Positions 1 through 5,578 of a stretch of DNA of 5,578 bases are shown piece after piece. The stretch covers positions 1 to 5,578 of the forward strand of contig CASDTD010000084.1 of assembly GCA_949283445.1 (NCBI GenBank). Direction: 5' to 3'. The number at the start of each line of letters is the position of its first letter. Positions within the stretch are counted from its first letter, which is position 1. Source of the stretch: an uncultured Coriobacteriia bacterium. GTDB lineage: Bacteria; Actinomycetota; Coriobacteriia; Coriobacteriales; QAMH01. The position numbers and the translations under genes are program-made. A model generated the notes under the pieces. It worked only from the letters and a program-made list of their open reading frames with translations. It ran no database searches and was not told the DNA's origin.

Positions 1-1703
1 GAAAGCGCGTCTCTCATGGACTTGCGCACGCGGTTGAACTCGCCCTTATGCGCTTCGAGCGCGTCGTTGACGGCGCGTGCCACTGCCTCGGTGGCCTCGG
101 CGACGAACTCGTCGTTGTCGCACCCCGGAATGCCGCGCATCTGAATGACGGGGCCTGCGGCAAGCGTGCCTTTCTTGCGGTTCACGACGAGGCACACGCT
201 GGCCACGCCTTCGGAAGACATGGACTGGCGGTCGCGCAGCACGTCCTGCCCGATATCGCCCACCGACGAGCCGTCCACGTACACGATGCCGCTTTCGACG
301 GGCTTGTCACGCGTGACCTTGCCGTTTTGCATCTTGAGCGAATCACCGTTGTCGAGGATGAAGATATGGTCGGGGTTCACGCCCACTGCCTCAGCAAGAC
401 GCGCGTGCGCGCGCAGATGCGAGGCTTCGCCGTGGACGGGCATGAAATAGTTCGGTTTCACGAGCGAAAGGACGATCTTGAGCTCCTCGGCGCCGGCATG
501 CCCGGACACGTGCACGAGCGCACGGCTCTTGTCCCACACGTCAGCCCCGATCTTGGAAAGCTGGTTGATGACGCGCGTGACGGACTTCTCGTTACCGGGA
601 ACGGGCGTGGCCGAGATGATGACCGTGTCGCCCTTCTCGATGGAAATGGTCTTGTGCTCCCCCACCGACATGCGCGACAGAGCGGACAGCGGCTCGCCCT
701 GGCTACCCGTGCACAGCACGACGATCTTGTCGGGGCGGTAGTCCCCGACGTCGTAGGCATCGATGATGAGGTCATCGGGCACGTCGAGATACCCCAGTTC
801 GCGGGCAATGCGCGTGTTGGTGAGCATGGACCTGCCCGTAACGGCGACCTTGCGCCCGGCAACACGCGCGGCGTTGCACACCTGCTGTACGCGATGGATG
901 TGCGACGAGAACGCGGCGACGACGACACGTTGCTTGGCAGAACCGATGACGCGGTTCAGCGTGACGCCCACTTCTGCCTCGGATTTCGTGAACTCCTTTT
1001 TCGTCGCGTTCGTGGAATCGGACATGAACAGGTCGACGCCCTGGGCGGCGAAACGCGCCAAGGCGGCGAAATCGGTAAGCTCGCCGTCGATGGGCGTCTG
1101 GTCGAGCTTGAAGTCGCCCGTGTGCAAAACGTTGCCGGCGGGCGTGTGGATGAAGATGCCCATGGCGCCGGGAATGGAGTGGTTGACCGTGAAGAACTCG
1201 AGCTCGAAGCAGCCGAGCTTGGCGGTGCCACCCCGGTGCACCTCGCGCAGTTCGGGCTGCTTGGAAAGACGGTGCTCCTCGAGTTTGCCGGCGATCATGC
1301 CCACGGTGAGCTTGGTGCCTAGCACGGGAACCGAGCGGTCAAGGTCTTTGAGCAGGTACGGCAGCGCGCCGGTATGGTCTTCGTGGCCGTGCGTGATGAC
1401 GATGCCGCGCAGCTTGTCCGCATGCTCCAGAATGTACGTGTAGTCGGGCAGGATGAGGTCGACGCCCACGTGCTCGTCATCGGGAAACATCAGACCGGCA
1501 TCGACGAGGATGATGTCATCGCCGCATTCGAACGCGGTCATGTTCTTGCCGATGGCGTCCAGGCCACCCAACGGTATCACGCGCAGCGCAGGAGCGCTCT
1601 TGCGCTTCGAAGAGCCGCGCGACCTCCTGCGACGGGATTTGGCCGGCTTGTTTGCGGGTGCCTGGCCCCCGTCGCCCGGAAGGCTCTTATTGATTTCAGG
1701 CAT
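1..1703 (-). CDS. rnj: Ribonuclease J, metallo-beta-lactamase/beta-CASP family (3' end cut off by window)
   Basis: RNase J combines 5'-to-3' exonuclease and endonuclease activity and acts in cytoplasmic mRNA decay and rRNA maturation. The 567 visible codons show a basic low-complexity extension (residues 1-38, RRRR at 24-27), then the metallo-beta-lactamase start RVIPLGGLDAIGKNM (41-55). Metal-binding residues are the HGHEDH motif at 105-110, H174 in VNHSIPGA, D197 in HTGDFKLD and H424 in PVHGEASHL. Beta-CASP signatures are SDSTNA (229-234), FSSHIHRVQ (265-273) and SGHAGAEEL (400-408). Family proteins are about 555-560 residues without such an extension, so probably only some 20-40 C-terminal residues are missing. 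The ATG at 1703 is chosen because a TAG lies in frame at 1715-1713 and the next in-frame ATG is inside the conserved core. The gene follows dapA after 48 bases and is probably cotranscribed. Identity is secure; the start is slightly uncertain because the Shine-Dalgarno sequence is 13 bases away. Confidence 0.96.
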   Translation of the reverse strand, partial: MPEINKSLPGDGGQAPANKPAKSRRRRSRGSSKRKSAPALRVIPLGGLDAIGKNMTAFECGDDIILVDAGLMFPDDEHVGVDLILPDYTYILEHADKLRGIVITHGHEDHTGALPYLLKDLDRSVPVLGTKLTVGMIAGKLEEHRLSKQPELREVHRGGTAKLGCFELEFFTVNHSIPGAMGIFIHTPAGNVLHTGDFKLDQTPIDGELTDFAALARFAAQGVDLFMSDSTNATKKEFTKSEAEVGVTLNRVIGSAKQRVVVAAFSSHIHRVQQVCNAARVAGRKVAVTGRSMLTNTRIARELGYLDVPDDLIIDAYDVGDYRPDKIVVLCTGSQGEPLSALSRMSVGEHKTISIEKGDTVIISATPVPGNEKSVTRVINQLSKIGADVWDKSRALVHVSGHAGAEELKIVLSLVKPNYFMPVHGEASHLRAHARLAEAVGVNPDHIFILDNGDSLKMQNGKVTRDKPVESGIVYVDGSSVGDIGQDVLRDRQSMSSEGVASVCLVVNRKKGTLAAGPVIQMRGIPGCDNDEFVAEATEAVARAVNDALEAHKGEFNRVRKSMRDAL

Positions 1704-1716
1704 TATGGTGTTCTAA

Positions 1717-1724
1717 CTCCTCTT
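1717..1724 (-). promoter_or_regulatory. Ribosome binding site of rnj, long spacing
   Basis: AAGAGGAG is the only good Shine-Dalgarno match before rnj. It lies 13 bases from the ATG at 1703, longer than the usual 5-9. The in-frame TAG at 1715-1713 rules out an earlier in-frame start in that interval. A 5-bp GC-rich hairpin (1743-1726) lies one base upstream of it. Confidence 0.6.
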
Positions 1725-1725
1725 G

Positions 1726-1743
1726 CCTGCGATCATGTGCAGG
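1726..1743 (-). other. Small hairpin in the dapA-rnj gap
   Basis: CCTGC (1743-1739) pairs with GCAGG (1730-1726) around the 8-base loop ACATGATC. No run of T follows, so it is not an intrinsic terminator. It sits directly upstream of the rnj ribosome binding site and could affect mRNA processing or translation. A 5-bp stem can also arise by chance. Confidence 0.35.
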
Positions 1744-1751
1744 AAACGTCA

Positions 1752-2645
1752 TTACTCGACTGGCGCGCACCGACGCATGACCTCGGCGAGCTCAGCAGAC
1801 TGCTCGGCCGTTGCGGGTATGAGCGGCAAGCGCAGCCCGCCCACGGGAAAGCCGACGAGCTTCAGCGCTTCCTTCACCATGATGGGGTTGGCTGTCACGA
1901 ACAGCTCGTCCATCAACGGCAAGAGCGCCTCGTGCGCCTTGAGCGCCTCTTCGTGCTTGCCAGCGGCCTCAAGCTCGACGATTTCCTTCATGCGTCGCGG
2001 TGCGACATTGGCGATGGTTGAAACCACGCCCACGCCGCCCAAGCCCATGATCTCAAGGGTTGCCTGGTCATCGCCTGAGTAAACCCAGAAATCTTCAGGC
2101 GCGCCCTCGACTATAGCGGCGATCTGGTCCATTTTCCCGCTGGCCTCTTTAATCGCGACGATGTTGTCGAAATCGTTGGCGAGGGCAACGGTGGTCTCGG
2201 CGTTCATGTTCACGACAGAACGGCCGGGAATGTTGTACAGCATTATCGGGGTATCCACGGAATTTGCAATAGCCGCGAAATGACGGTAGAGCCCCTCCTG
2301 CGGCGGCTTGTTGTAATAGGGAACGACGACGAGATACCCGGTAAAGCCCATCGGCTCCACCTCTCTGGCGAAATCGCAGGAATCCTGCGTGCAGTTGTCG
2401 CCCACGTAGGCGATGGTGTTGCAACGCCCGTCGACTGCCTCGAGCACGGCGCTGAAAAGCTTCAGCTTGTCAGCGTGGGAAACAGTCGGGCATTCGCCCG
2501 TGGTCGGGCAGACGGCGATGCAGTCGACACCCGCCTCGACGAAGCGGTCGGCAAGCTGCTGGGCGCGGTCGAAATCGACCTCGAGGTCATCGGTGAACGG
2601 CGTGACGCTGGCGACGATGGTGCGTCCGAACAAAGGTGCGGTCAT
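1752..2645 (-). CDS. dapA: 4-hydroxy-tetrahydrodipicolinate synthase (DHDPS)
   Basis: DapA condenses pyruvate with aspartate-4-semialdehyde in the first committed step of the diaminopimelate/lysine pathway, in the cytoplasm. The 297-residue length and TIM-barrel motifs are typical. By alignment from memory to the E. coli enzyme (T44, T45, Y107, Y133, R138, K161), the equivalents are T48, T49, Y111 in PYYNKP (109-114), Y137 and R142 in YNIPGR, and the Schiff-base lysine K166 in IKEASG. SGDD lies at 190-193. All catalytic residues are present. The usual GTTGES loop reads PTTGEC (47-52), so a proline replaces the conserved glycine and cysteines C46 and C52 flank the loop. At the E. coli lysine-binding positions, H57, N84 and Y110 are kept, while K60 and D88 replace H56 and E84, so feedback inhibition cannot be assumed. 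The ATG at 2645 has AGGAG six bases upstream. The gene lies 42 bases after dapB and 48 before rnj, with no room for a lysine riboswitch. Confidence 0.97.
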   Translation of the reverse strand: MTAPLFGRTIVASVTPFTDDLEVDFDRAQQLADRFVEAGVDCIAVCPTTGECPTVSHADKLKLFSAVLEAVDGRCNTIAYVGDNCTQDSCDFAREVEPMGFTGYLVVVPYYNKPPQEGLYRHFAAIANSVDTPIMLYNIPGRSVVNMNAETTVALANDFDNIVAIKEASGKMDQIAAIVEGAPEDFWVYSGDDQATLEIMGLGGVGVVSTIANVAPRRMKEIVELEAAGKHEEALKAHEALLPLMDELFVTANPIMVKEALKLVGFPVGGLRLPLIPATAEQSAELAEVMRRCAPVE

Positions 2646-2646
2646 G

Positions 2647-2660
2647 AGATACTCCTATCT
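2647..2660 (-). promoter_or_regulatory. dapA ribosome binding site inside a perfect inverted repeat
   Basis: The dapA leader reads AGATA-GGAG-TATCT immediately before C and the ATG at 2645. The arms (2660-2656 and 2651-2647) pair perfectly, leaving the Shine-Dalgarno core GGAG as a four-base loop. The ribosome binding site is well supported (AGGAG at 2656-2652, six bases from the ATG). Whether the weak, A/T-rich 5-bp stem forms in the cell is unknown. Confidence 0.6.
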
Positions 2661-2687
2661 GTCGGGGCTAGTCGGCAAAGCGGCCGG

Positions 2688-3473
2688 TCAGTCCATGAGG
2701 TTTTCGAGGCCGATGAGAACCCCGTCGACATCTGCCACGGCGCGTACCGCCATGAGGATGCCGGGCATATAGGACGCGCGGTCGATGGAGTCATGGCGAA
2801 TAGTGAGCGTCTGCCCCATGCTGCCGAAGATGACCTCCTGGTGCGCGACGTAGCCTGCCGTGCGCACGCTGTGCACGGGCACGCCGTCGACATCGGCGCC
2901 GCGGGCGCCTTCGTAGCCGGCAAGCTCCGTTTCCTTGCCGGGGGCTTGCGATGCCGCGTCGCGGGCGGCGGCAATCATGCGCGCCGTGCGCACGGCCGTG
3001 CCCGAAGGAGCGTCCTTCTTGCCGTCGTGATGCAACTCGATGACCTCGGCATCGGGGAAGTACTTGGCCGCCTGCTGGGCGAAGAGCATCATGAGCACCG
3101 CGCCGGTGGTGAAATTGGGCGCATGGAACAGATGCGCGCCGTTTACGGCGGACTGCTCATGAATTTCCGCGAGCTTCTCTTCCGAAAGCCCCGTCGTGCC
3201 GAGCACGCAGTGCACGCCCTTGCCCAGGGCACAGCGTAAGTTGCCCTCGGCGGCGTCGGGGCGCGTGAAATCAATCAGGACGTCGGGAGCGGACAGGTCA
3301 ATCGCGCGGGCGAGGTCATTGTAGACGGGCACGCCCGCCTCCCCCGTCACGGTGCCCTCGGCAGCCATGACATCGACACCGCCGACGAGCTGCATGTCGG
3401 AAGCGCCCTCGACCGCTTTGCAGATTTCGGTTCCCATGCGGCCCAACGCGCCGCTCACCAGTACCTTGATCAT
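2688..3473 (-). CDS. dapB: 4-hydroxy-tetrahydrodipicolinate reductase
   Basis: DapB reduces the unstable product of DapA to tetrahydrodipicolinate with NAD(P)H, the second committed step towards diaminopimelate and lysine. The 261-residue length fits the family. The N-terminal Rossmann motif is GALGRMG (8-14), IDFTRP is at 67-72 and LGTTGL at 91-96. The catalytic signature ELHHDGKKDAPSGTA (146-160) holds H148, H149 and K152, matching E. coli H159, H160 and K163 by alignment from memory. After the second strand the sequence is GVDV (32-35), with V35 where E. coli has R39, which contacts the NADPH 2'-phosphate; this hints at good NADH use. The ATG at 3473 directly follows the TAG stop of the M16 gene in the same frame. 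A moderate Shine-Dalgarno match, AGAAGGGA (3492-3485), lies 11 bases upstream inside the M16 gene, so translation is probably coupled. dapA follows after 42 bases. Confidence 0.97.
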   Translation of the reverse strand: MIKVLVSGALGRMGTEICKAVEGASDMQLVGGVDVMAAEGTVTGEAGVPVYNDLARAIDLSAPDVLIDFTRPDAAEGNLRCALGKGVHCVLGTTGLSEEKLAEIHEQSAVNGAHLFHAPNFTTGAVLMMLFAQQAAKYFPDAEVIELHHDGKKDAPSGTAVRTARMIAAARDAASQAPGKETELAGYEGARGADVDGVPVHSVRTAGYVAHQEVIFGSMGQTLTIRHDSIDRASYMPGILMAVRAVADVDGVLIGLENLMD

Positions 3474-4727
3474 CTACGCCAACATCCCTTCTACTTCCTC
3501 GGCCGAATACGGGCTTATCACGCCCACCGTCGGCTCTGCTGAGAACAAGTGTGCAGCAGCTTCGTTCACTTCCGCGCGTGAAACGGCCTCGTATCGTTCA
3601 AGCGTCTCGTCTACAGAGAGGAACGGCAGCCCTGAAACGGCCATTCTGCCCAAACGGAGCATGCGCGCCGATGTCGATTCCATGCCCAAGACGAAATTGC
3701 CGCGCACCGCGCCTTTGGCACGGGCAAGCTCTTCGTCGCTCACCCCTTCACGTGCCACCTTCAGGCATTCGGCACGGGCCAGAGAAAGCACCTCGGAAAG
3801 ATTTTCCGGACGCGACCCGGCGTACAGGGCAAAGACGCCAGCGTCCTCGAAAAGCTGGTTGACGCAGTAGACCGAGTAGGCCAGCCCGCGCTTCTCGCGT
3901 ATCTCCTGGAACAGGCGGGAACTCATGCCACCGCCCATCGCCGACGAGAGAAGCGACAGCGCGTAGCGTTTCGGGTCTTGCGCGGAAACGGACGGATACC
4001 CGCAGATCATATGAGCCTGCTCCGTCTTCTTCACCTGCACCGCACAGCGTTTCCGGGCAGGCTCCTCTTGCGGGACGCGCGCAAGGCGCGCGCCAGTCGG
4101 AAGCTTTTCCAGCCATCTGTCTGCCAAGCCGACGATGTGTTCGTGATCGACGTTTCCGCAGGCGACGACCGTGATGTTTCCCGTCGTGTAATGGGCGTCT
4201 CGATAGGCGTGCAAAGCCTCCTGGCTCAATGCGGACACGCTCGCGCGCGTGCCCAGCACGGGCCTGCCCAGCGGATGCGTGGGCATGAACGCGCCCGCGA
4301 ACAGGTCGAACACGTGGTCTTCGGGGGTGTCTTCGCTGCGTGCTATTTCCTCGATGACCACCTCGCGTTCCAGCTCGATGTCGTCTGCCTTGAGACGTGC
4401 GTCGACGATCATGTCGGAGAGGACTTCGAACATCTCGTCTGCATGCTCGTCGATGACGCGTGCGTAAAAGCACGTGTATTCGCGCGAGGTGAACGCGTTG
4501 AGCTCGGCGCCCAGCGCGTCTGCCGTCGCCGATATGTCCAGGGCGCTGCGCTTTGCCGTGCCCTTGAACAGCAGATGCTCCATGAAATGCGACATGCCGT
4601 ACTCGCCCTCGAGCTCGTCGCGGTTGCCGCAGCGCACCCAAAACCCTAAAGCAACCGACCGCACGCCCTCGATACGCTCGGTCACGACGGATACCCCGGT
4701 GTCAAGCGTCGTTTGATTGCAGAACAT
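3474..4727 (-). CDS. M16-family zinc metalloprotease (mitochondrial processing peptidase-like)
   Basis: This protein belongs to the M16 family of zinc peptidases, related to the B. subtilis MlpA/YmxG and MPP-beta group; its physiological substrate is unknown. The 417 residues are normal for a two-domain M16B protein. The inverted zinc motif HFMEH is at 47-51 (H47, E50, H51). The third ligand is probably E127 in REVVIEEI (121-128), 76 residues after H51 as in MPP. NAFTSREYTCFYA (77-89) is typical of the bacterial group. The C-terminal domain carries GGGMSSRLFQEIREKRGLAY (265-284), with the conserved R280/Y284 pair. It is therefore predicted to be active, not a degenerate subunit. There is no signal peptide or membrane segment, so it is probably cytoplasmic. 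The ATG at 4727 places the conserved TTLDTGVSVVTE block at residues 6-17, as expected. The stop TAG (3476-3474) directly abuts the dapB ATG. This gene is often found next to pnp or dap genes in Gram-positive bacteria. Confidence 0.94.
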   Translation of the reverse strand: MFCNQTTLDTGVSVVTERIEGVRSVALGFWVRCGNRDELEGEYGMSHFMEHLLFKGTAKRSALDISATADALGAELNAFTSREYTCFYARVIDEHADEMFEVLSDMIVDARLKADDIELEREVVIEEIARSEDTPEDHVFDLFAGAFMPTHPLGRPVLGTRASVSALSQEALHAYRDAHYTTGNITVVACGNVDHEHIVGLADRWLEKLPTGARLARVPQEEPARKRCAVQVKKTEQAHMICGYPSVSAQDPKRYALSLLSSAMGGGMSSRLFQEIREKRGLAYSVYCVNQLFEDAGVFALYAGSRPENLSEVLSLARAECLKVAREGVSDEELARAKGAVRGNFVLGMESTSARMLRLGRMAVSGLPFLSVDETLERYEAVSRAEVNEAAAHLFSAEPTVGVISPYSAEEVEGMLA

Positions 4728-4730
4728 AAG

Positions 4731-4740
4731 CCTCCTTTTT
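4731..4740 (-). promoter_or_regulatory. Ribosome binding site of the M16 protease gene
   Basis: AAAAAGGAGG, an almost ideal Shine-Dalgarno sequence, stands only three bases (CTT) before the ATG at 4727. The spacing is shorter than usual, but the homology of the protein start supports this ATG. Confidence 0.75.
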
Positions 4741-4770
4741 AGGCGGGTTGGATGTAGCCGGCGAACAGCG

Positions 4771-4791
4771 CGGGCGCAGCACGTACGCCCG
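4771..4791 (-). terminator. Hairpin just after the dGTPase-type gene (weak or incomplete terminator)
   Basis: CGGGCGTA (4791-4784) pairs with TGCGCCCG (4778-4771) over eight pairs, one of them G-T, around the 5-base loop CGTGC. It starts three bases past the TAA stop (4796-4794). No T-tract follows, so it is not a canonical intrinsic terminator. It could protect an mRNA 3' end or cause partial termination before the M16 gene. The 66-base gap containing it shows no convincing promoter. Confidence 0.4.
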
Positions 4792-4810
4792 GTTTAGAAG
4801 TACGCCCGGT
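4783..4810 (-). repeat. 11-base direct repeat across the dGTPase stop codon
   Basis: ACCGGGCGTAC occurs at 4810-4800, coding for the end of the protein, and again at 4793-4783 directly after the stop codon. The offset is 17 bases, with TTCTAA between the copies. It looks like a local tandem duplication. Both copies carry the CGGGCGTA arm that can pair with 4778-4771. Confidence 0.7.
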
Positions 4811-5578
4811 AGCGCACCTGCTCGTTGAGCTCGTCGTCGGGGAACAGATAGCGGTACAGGTCGACGAAATAATCGTCGGTCATCGAGGCGATGAAGTCGA
4901 CGACGGCGTCTTGCGGACGGTTTGAAAGCTCCCAGGCATAATCATGGCGCTGCAAAGGCTGGTTGATGTAGTGCCTGAAAATGGGCGATTCTTCCCTACC
5001 CGCGACGATGTCGTCGACGAAGGTCTCGAACATGCGCTCCATCATCGGCTCGACGACGCTGATGCGGTGCACGACTTCGTCGCTTTTGTAGATCTTCTCG
5101 TAGTTCTCGCGGCGGACGGCGTCGACAGCCGCATAGACCTCCTCGTCCATGGCGAGATAGTCCTTGTCCAGCGAGTTCTTGATGATATTGTGCGTCACGT
5201 TGTAGATGATCTGGTGGTTGAGCTTGCCGATGACGGGGCTTTCCGCGTAGGAGTCGACCGTGCCCAGCTTGATCTTCTCGGCATCCTGACGGTCTTTCCC
5301 CAGATACGCGATGATGTCCGAAATGCGCACGACGCAGCCTTCCAGCGTGCTGGGGCGCAGATCGCGTATGTTGCTCTCGTCTGTATAGCAGCTCTCGACC
5401 AACGCATCGAGATCGGCAAACGTCGGACAGGGCTTGGGACGGTACTCGAGAAACGTCTTCTCACCGCAGTGCGTGAGAATGCCGTTGTACGTCTGCAGGC
5501 AGAGATTGGTCTTTGCTATGGTCTTGAGCAGGCGCACGGAATGCACGTTGTGGTTGAAATAGCGGCCCGTCGAAGCAT
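4794..5578 (-). CDS. dGTPase-family HD-domain triphosphohydrolase (C-terminal part; start beyond window)
   Basis: The frame is open to the window end, with 260 codons visible. Enzymes of this family (Dgt-like, HD superfamily) cleave dNTPs to deoxynucleosides and triphosphate and so affect nucleotide pools. The visible part begins with GRYFNHNVHSVRLL (fragment residues 4-17) and NGILTHCGEK (31-40), which match the F-x-HN-x-x-S-x-R and DGIL-x-H-x-GE blocks seen in dGTPases. RISDIIAYLGKD (84-95) corresponds to the ADxIAY block; D87 there is the likely last HD metal ligand. The first HD histidines and the HD doublet lie upstream, outside the window, so an intact active site cannot be confirmed. 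A GTG at 5546 could be mistaken for a start, but homology continues upstream of it, so it is internal. The protein ends RAYF, TAA, 66 bases before the M16 gene. Substrate preference (dGTP or other dNTPs) cannot be read from this fragment. Confidence 0.82.
   Translation of the reverse strand, partial: ASTGRYFNHNVHSVRLLKTIAKTNLCLQTYNGILTHCGEKTFLEYRPKPCPTFADLDALVESCYTDESNIRDLRPSTLEGCVVRISDIIAYLGKDRQDAEKIKLGTVDSYAESPVIGKLNHQIIYNVTHNIIKNSLDKDYLAMDEEVYAAVDAVRRENYEKIYKSDEVVHRISVVEPMMERMFETFVDDIVAGREESPIFRHYINQPLQRHDYAWELSNRPQDAVVDFIASMTDDYFVDLYRYLFPDDELNEQVRYRAYF

Noticed and set aside
48..1322. 424-codon open frame on the plus strand, opposite rnj
   Set aside because: It is a shadow of the rnj reading frame in GC-rich DNA. 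Its translation is rich in H, D, R and G with no recognisable domain, and the opposite strand encodes an unmistakable RNase J.
2646..2687. Lysine riboswitch before dapA
   Set aside because: The gap is 42 bases, far too short for an L-box of about 170 bases or more, and no other gap here is longer than 66.
2280..3239. 319-codon plus-strand open frame opposite dapA and dapB
   Set aside because: It crosses two well-supported genes and their gap on the other strand, and the product resembles no family. It is a codon-bias artefact.
3748..4641. 297-codon minus-strand frame inside the M16 gene
   Set aside because: It is an alternative frame of the protease gene with arginine-rich, low-complexity translation and no motif.
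4728..4793. Promoter for an M16-dapB-dapA-rnj operon in the 66-base gap
   Set aside because: No credible -35/-10 pair was found in this GC-rich gap. The only A/T-rich stretch is part of the Shine-Dalgarno sequence.
5544..5546. GTG at 5546 as the start of a 250-residue protein
   Set aside because: The frame continues upstream to the window edge, and the residues just before it (GRYFNHN) belong to a conserved dGTPase block. The gene is therefore cut by the window and does not start here.

Overview
The window is GC-rich (roughly 60% by eye) and tightly packed. All five recognisable genes lie on the minus strand, with gaps of 66, 0, 42 and 48 bases. No mobile element, phage gene, CRISPR array, tRNA or rRNA was seen. 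The RNase J with a long arginine-rich N-terminal extension and the M16 protease / dapB / dapA / RNase J order suggest a high-GC actinobacterium-like organism. My best guess is an anaerobic Coriobacteriia (Eggerthella-type) genome; this is an impression from protein character, not a computed match.

Layout in the direction of transcription (high to low coordinates): (1) the C-terminal part of a dGTPase-family HD phosphohydrolase, 5578-4794, cut by the window end; (2) a complete M16 zinc protease, 4727-3474; (3) dapB, 4-hydroxy-tetrahydrodipicolinate reductase, 3473-2688; (4) dapA, 4-hydroxy-tetrahydrodipicolinate synthase, 2645-1752; (5) rnj, ribonuclease J, from 1703 and running off the window at position 1 with 567 codons visible. 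The long open frames on the plus strand are shadows of these genes.

DapA and DapB catalyse consecutive steps of the diaminopimelate/lysine pathway, which supplies peptidoglycan cross-links and lysine. RNase J is a central mRNA-decay and RNA-maturation nuclease. The M16 protease gene commonly sits between pnp and the dap genes in Firmicutes and Actinobacteria, and rnj commonly follows dapA, so the core of this window is an old conserved neighbourhood. The dGTPase-type gene occupies the place upstream of the M16 gene where pnp is often found.

I did not find a clearly new system. The points worth a second look are small. The M16 gene and dapB share one reading frame and are separated by a single TAG codon. 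The dapA Shine-Dalgarno core forms the loop of a perfect inverted repeat. An 11-base direct repeat spans the stop of the dGTPase gene and gives two alternative partners for one hairpin arm. The rnj leader is unusual, and an AGG-AGG pair in the arginine tract of RNase J makes an internal Shine-Dalgarno-like sequence. DapA carries a proline in place of the usual glycine of its GTTGE motif.
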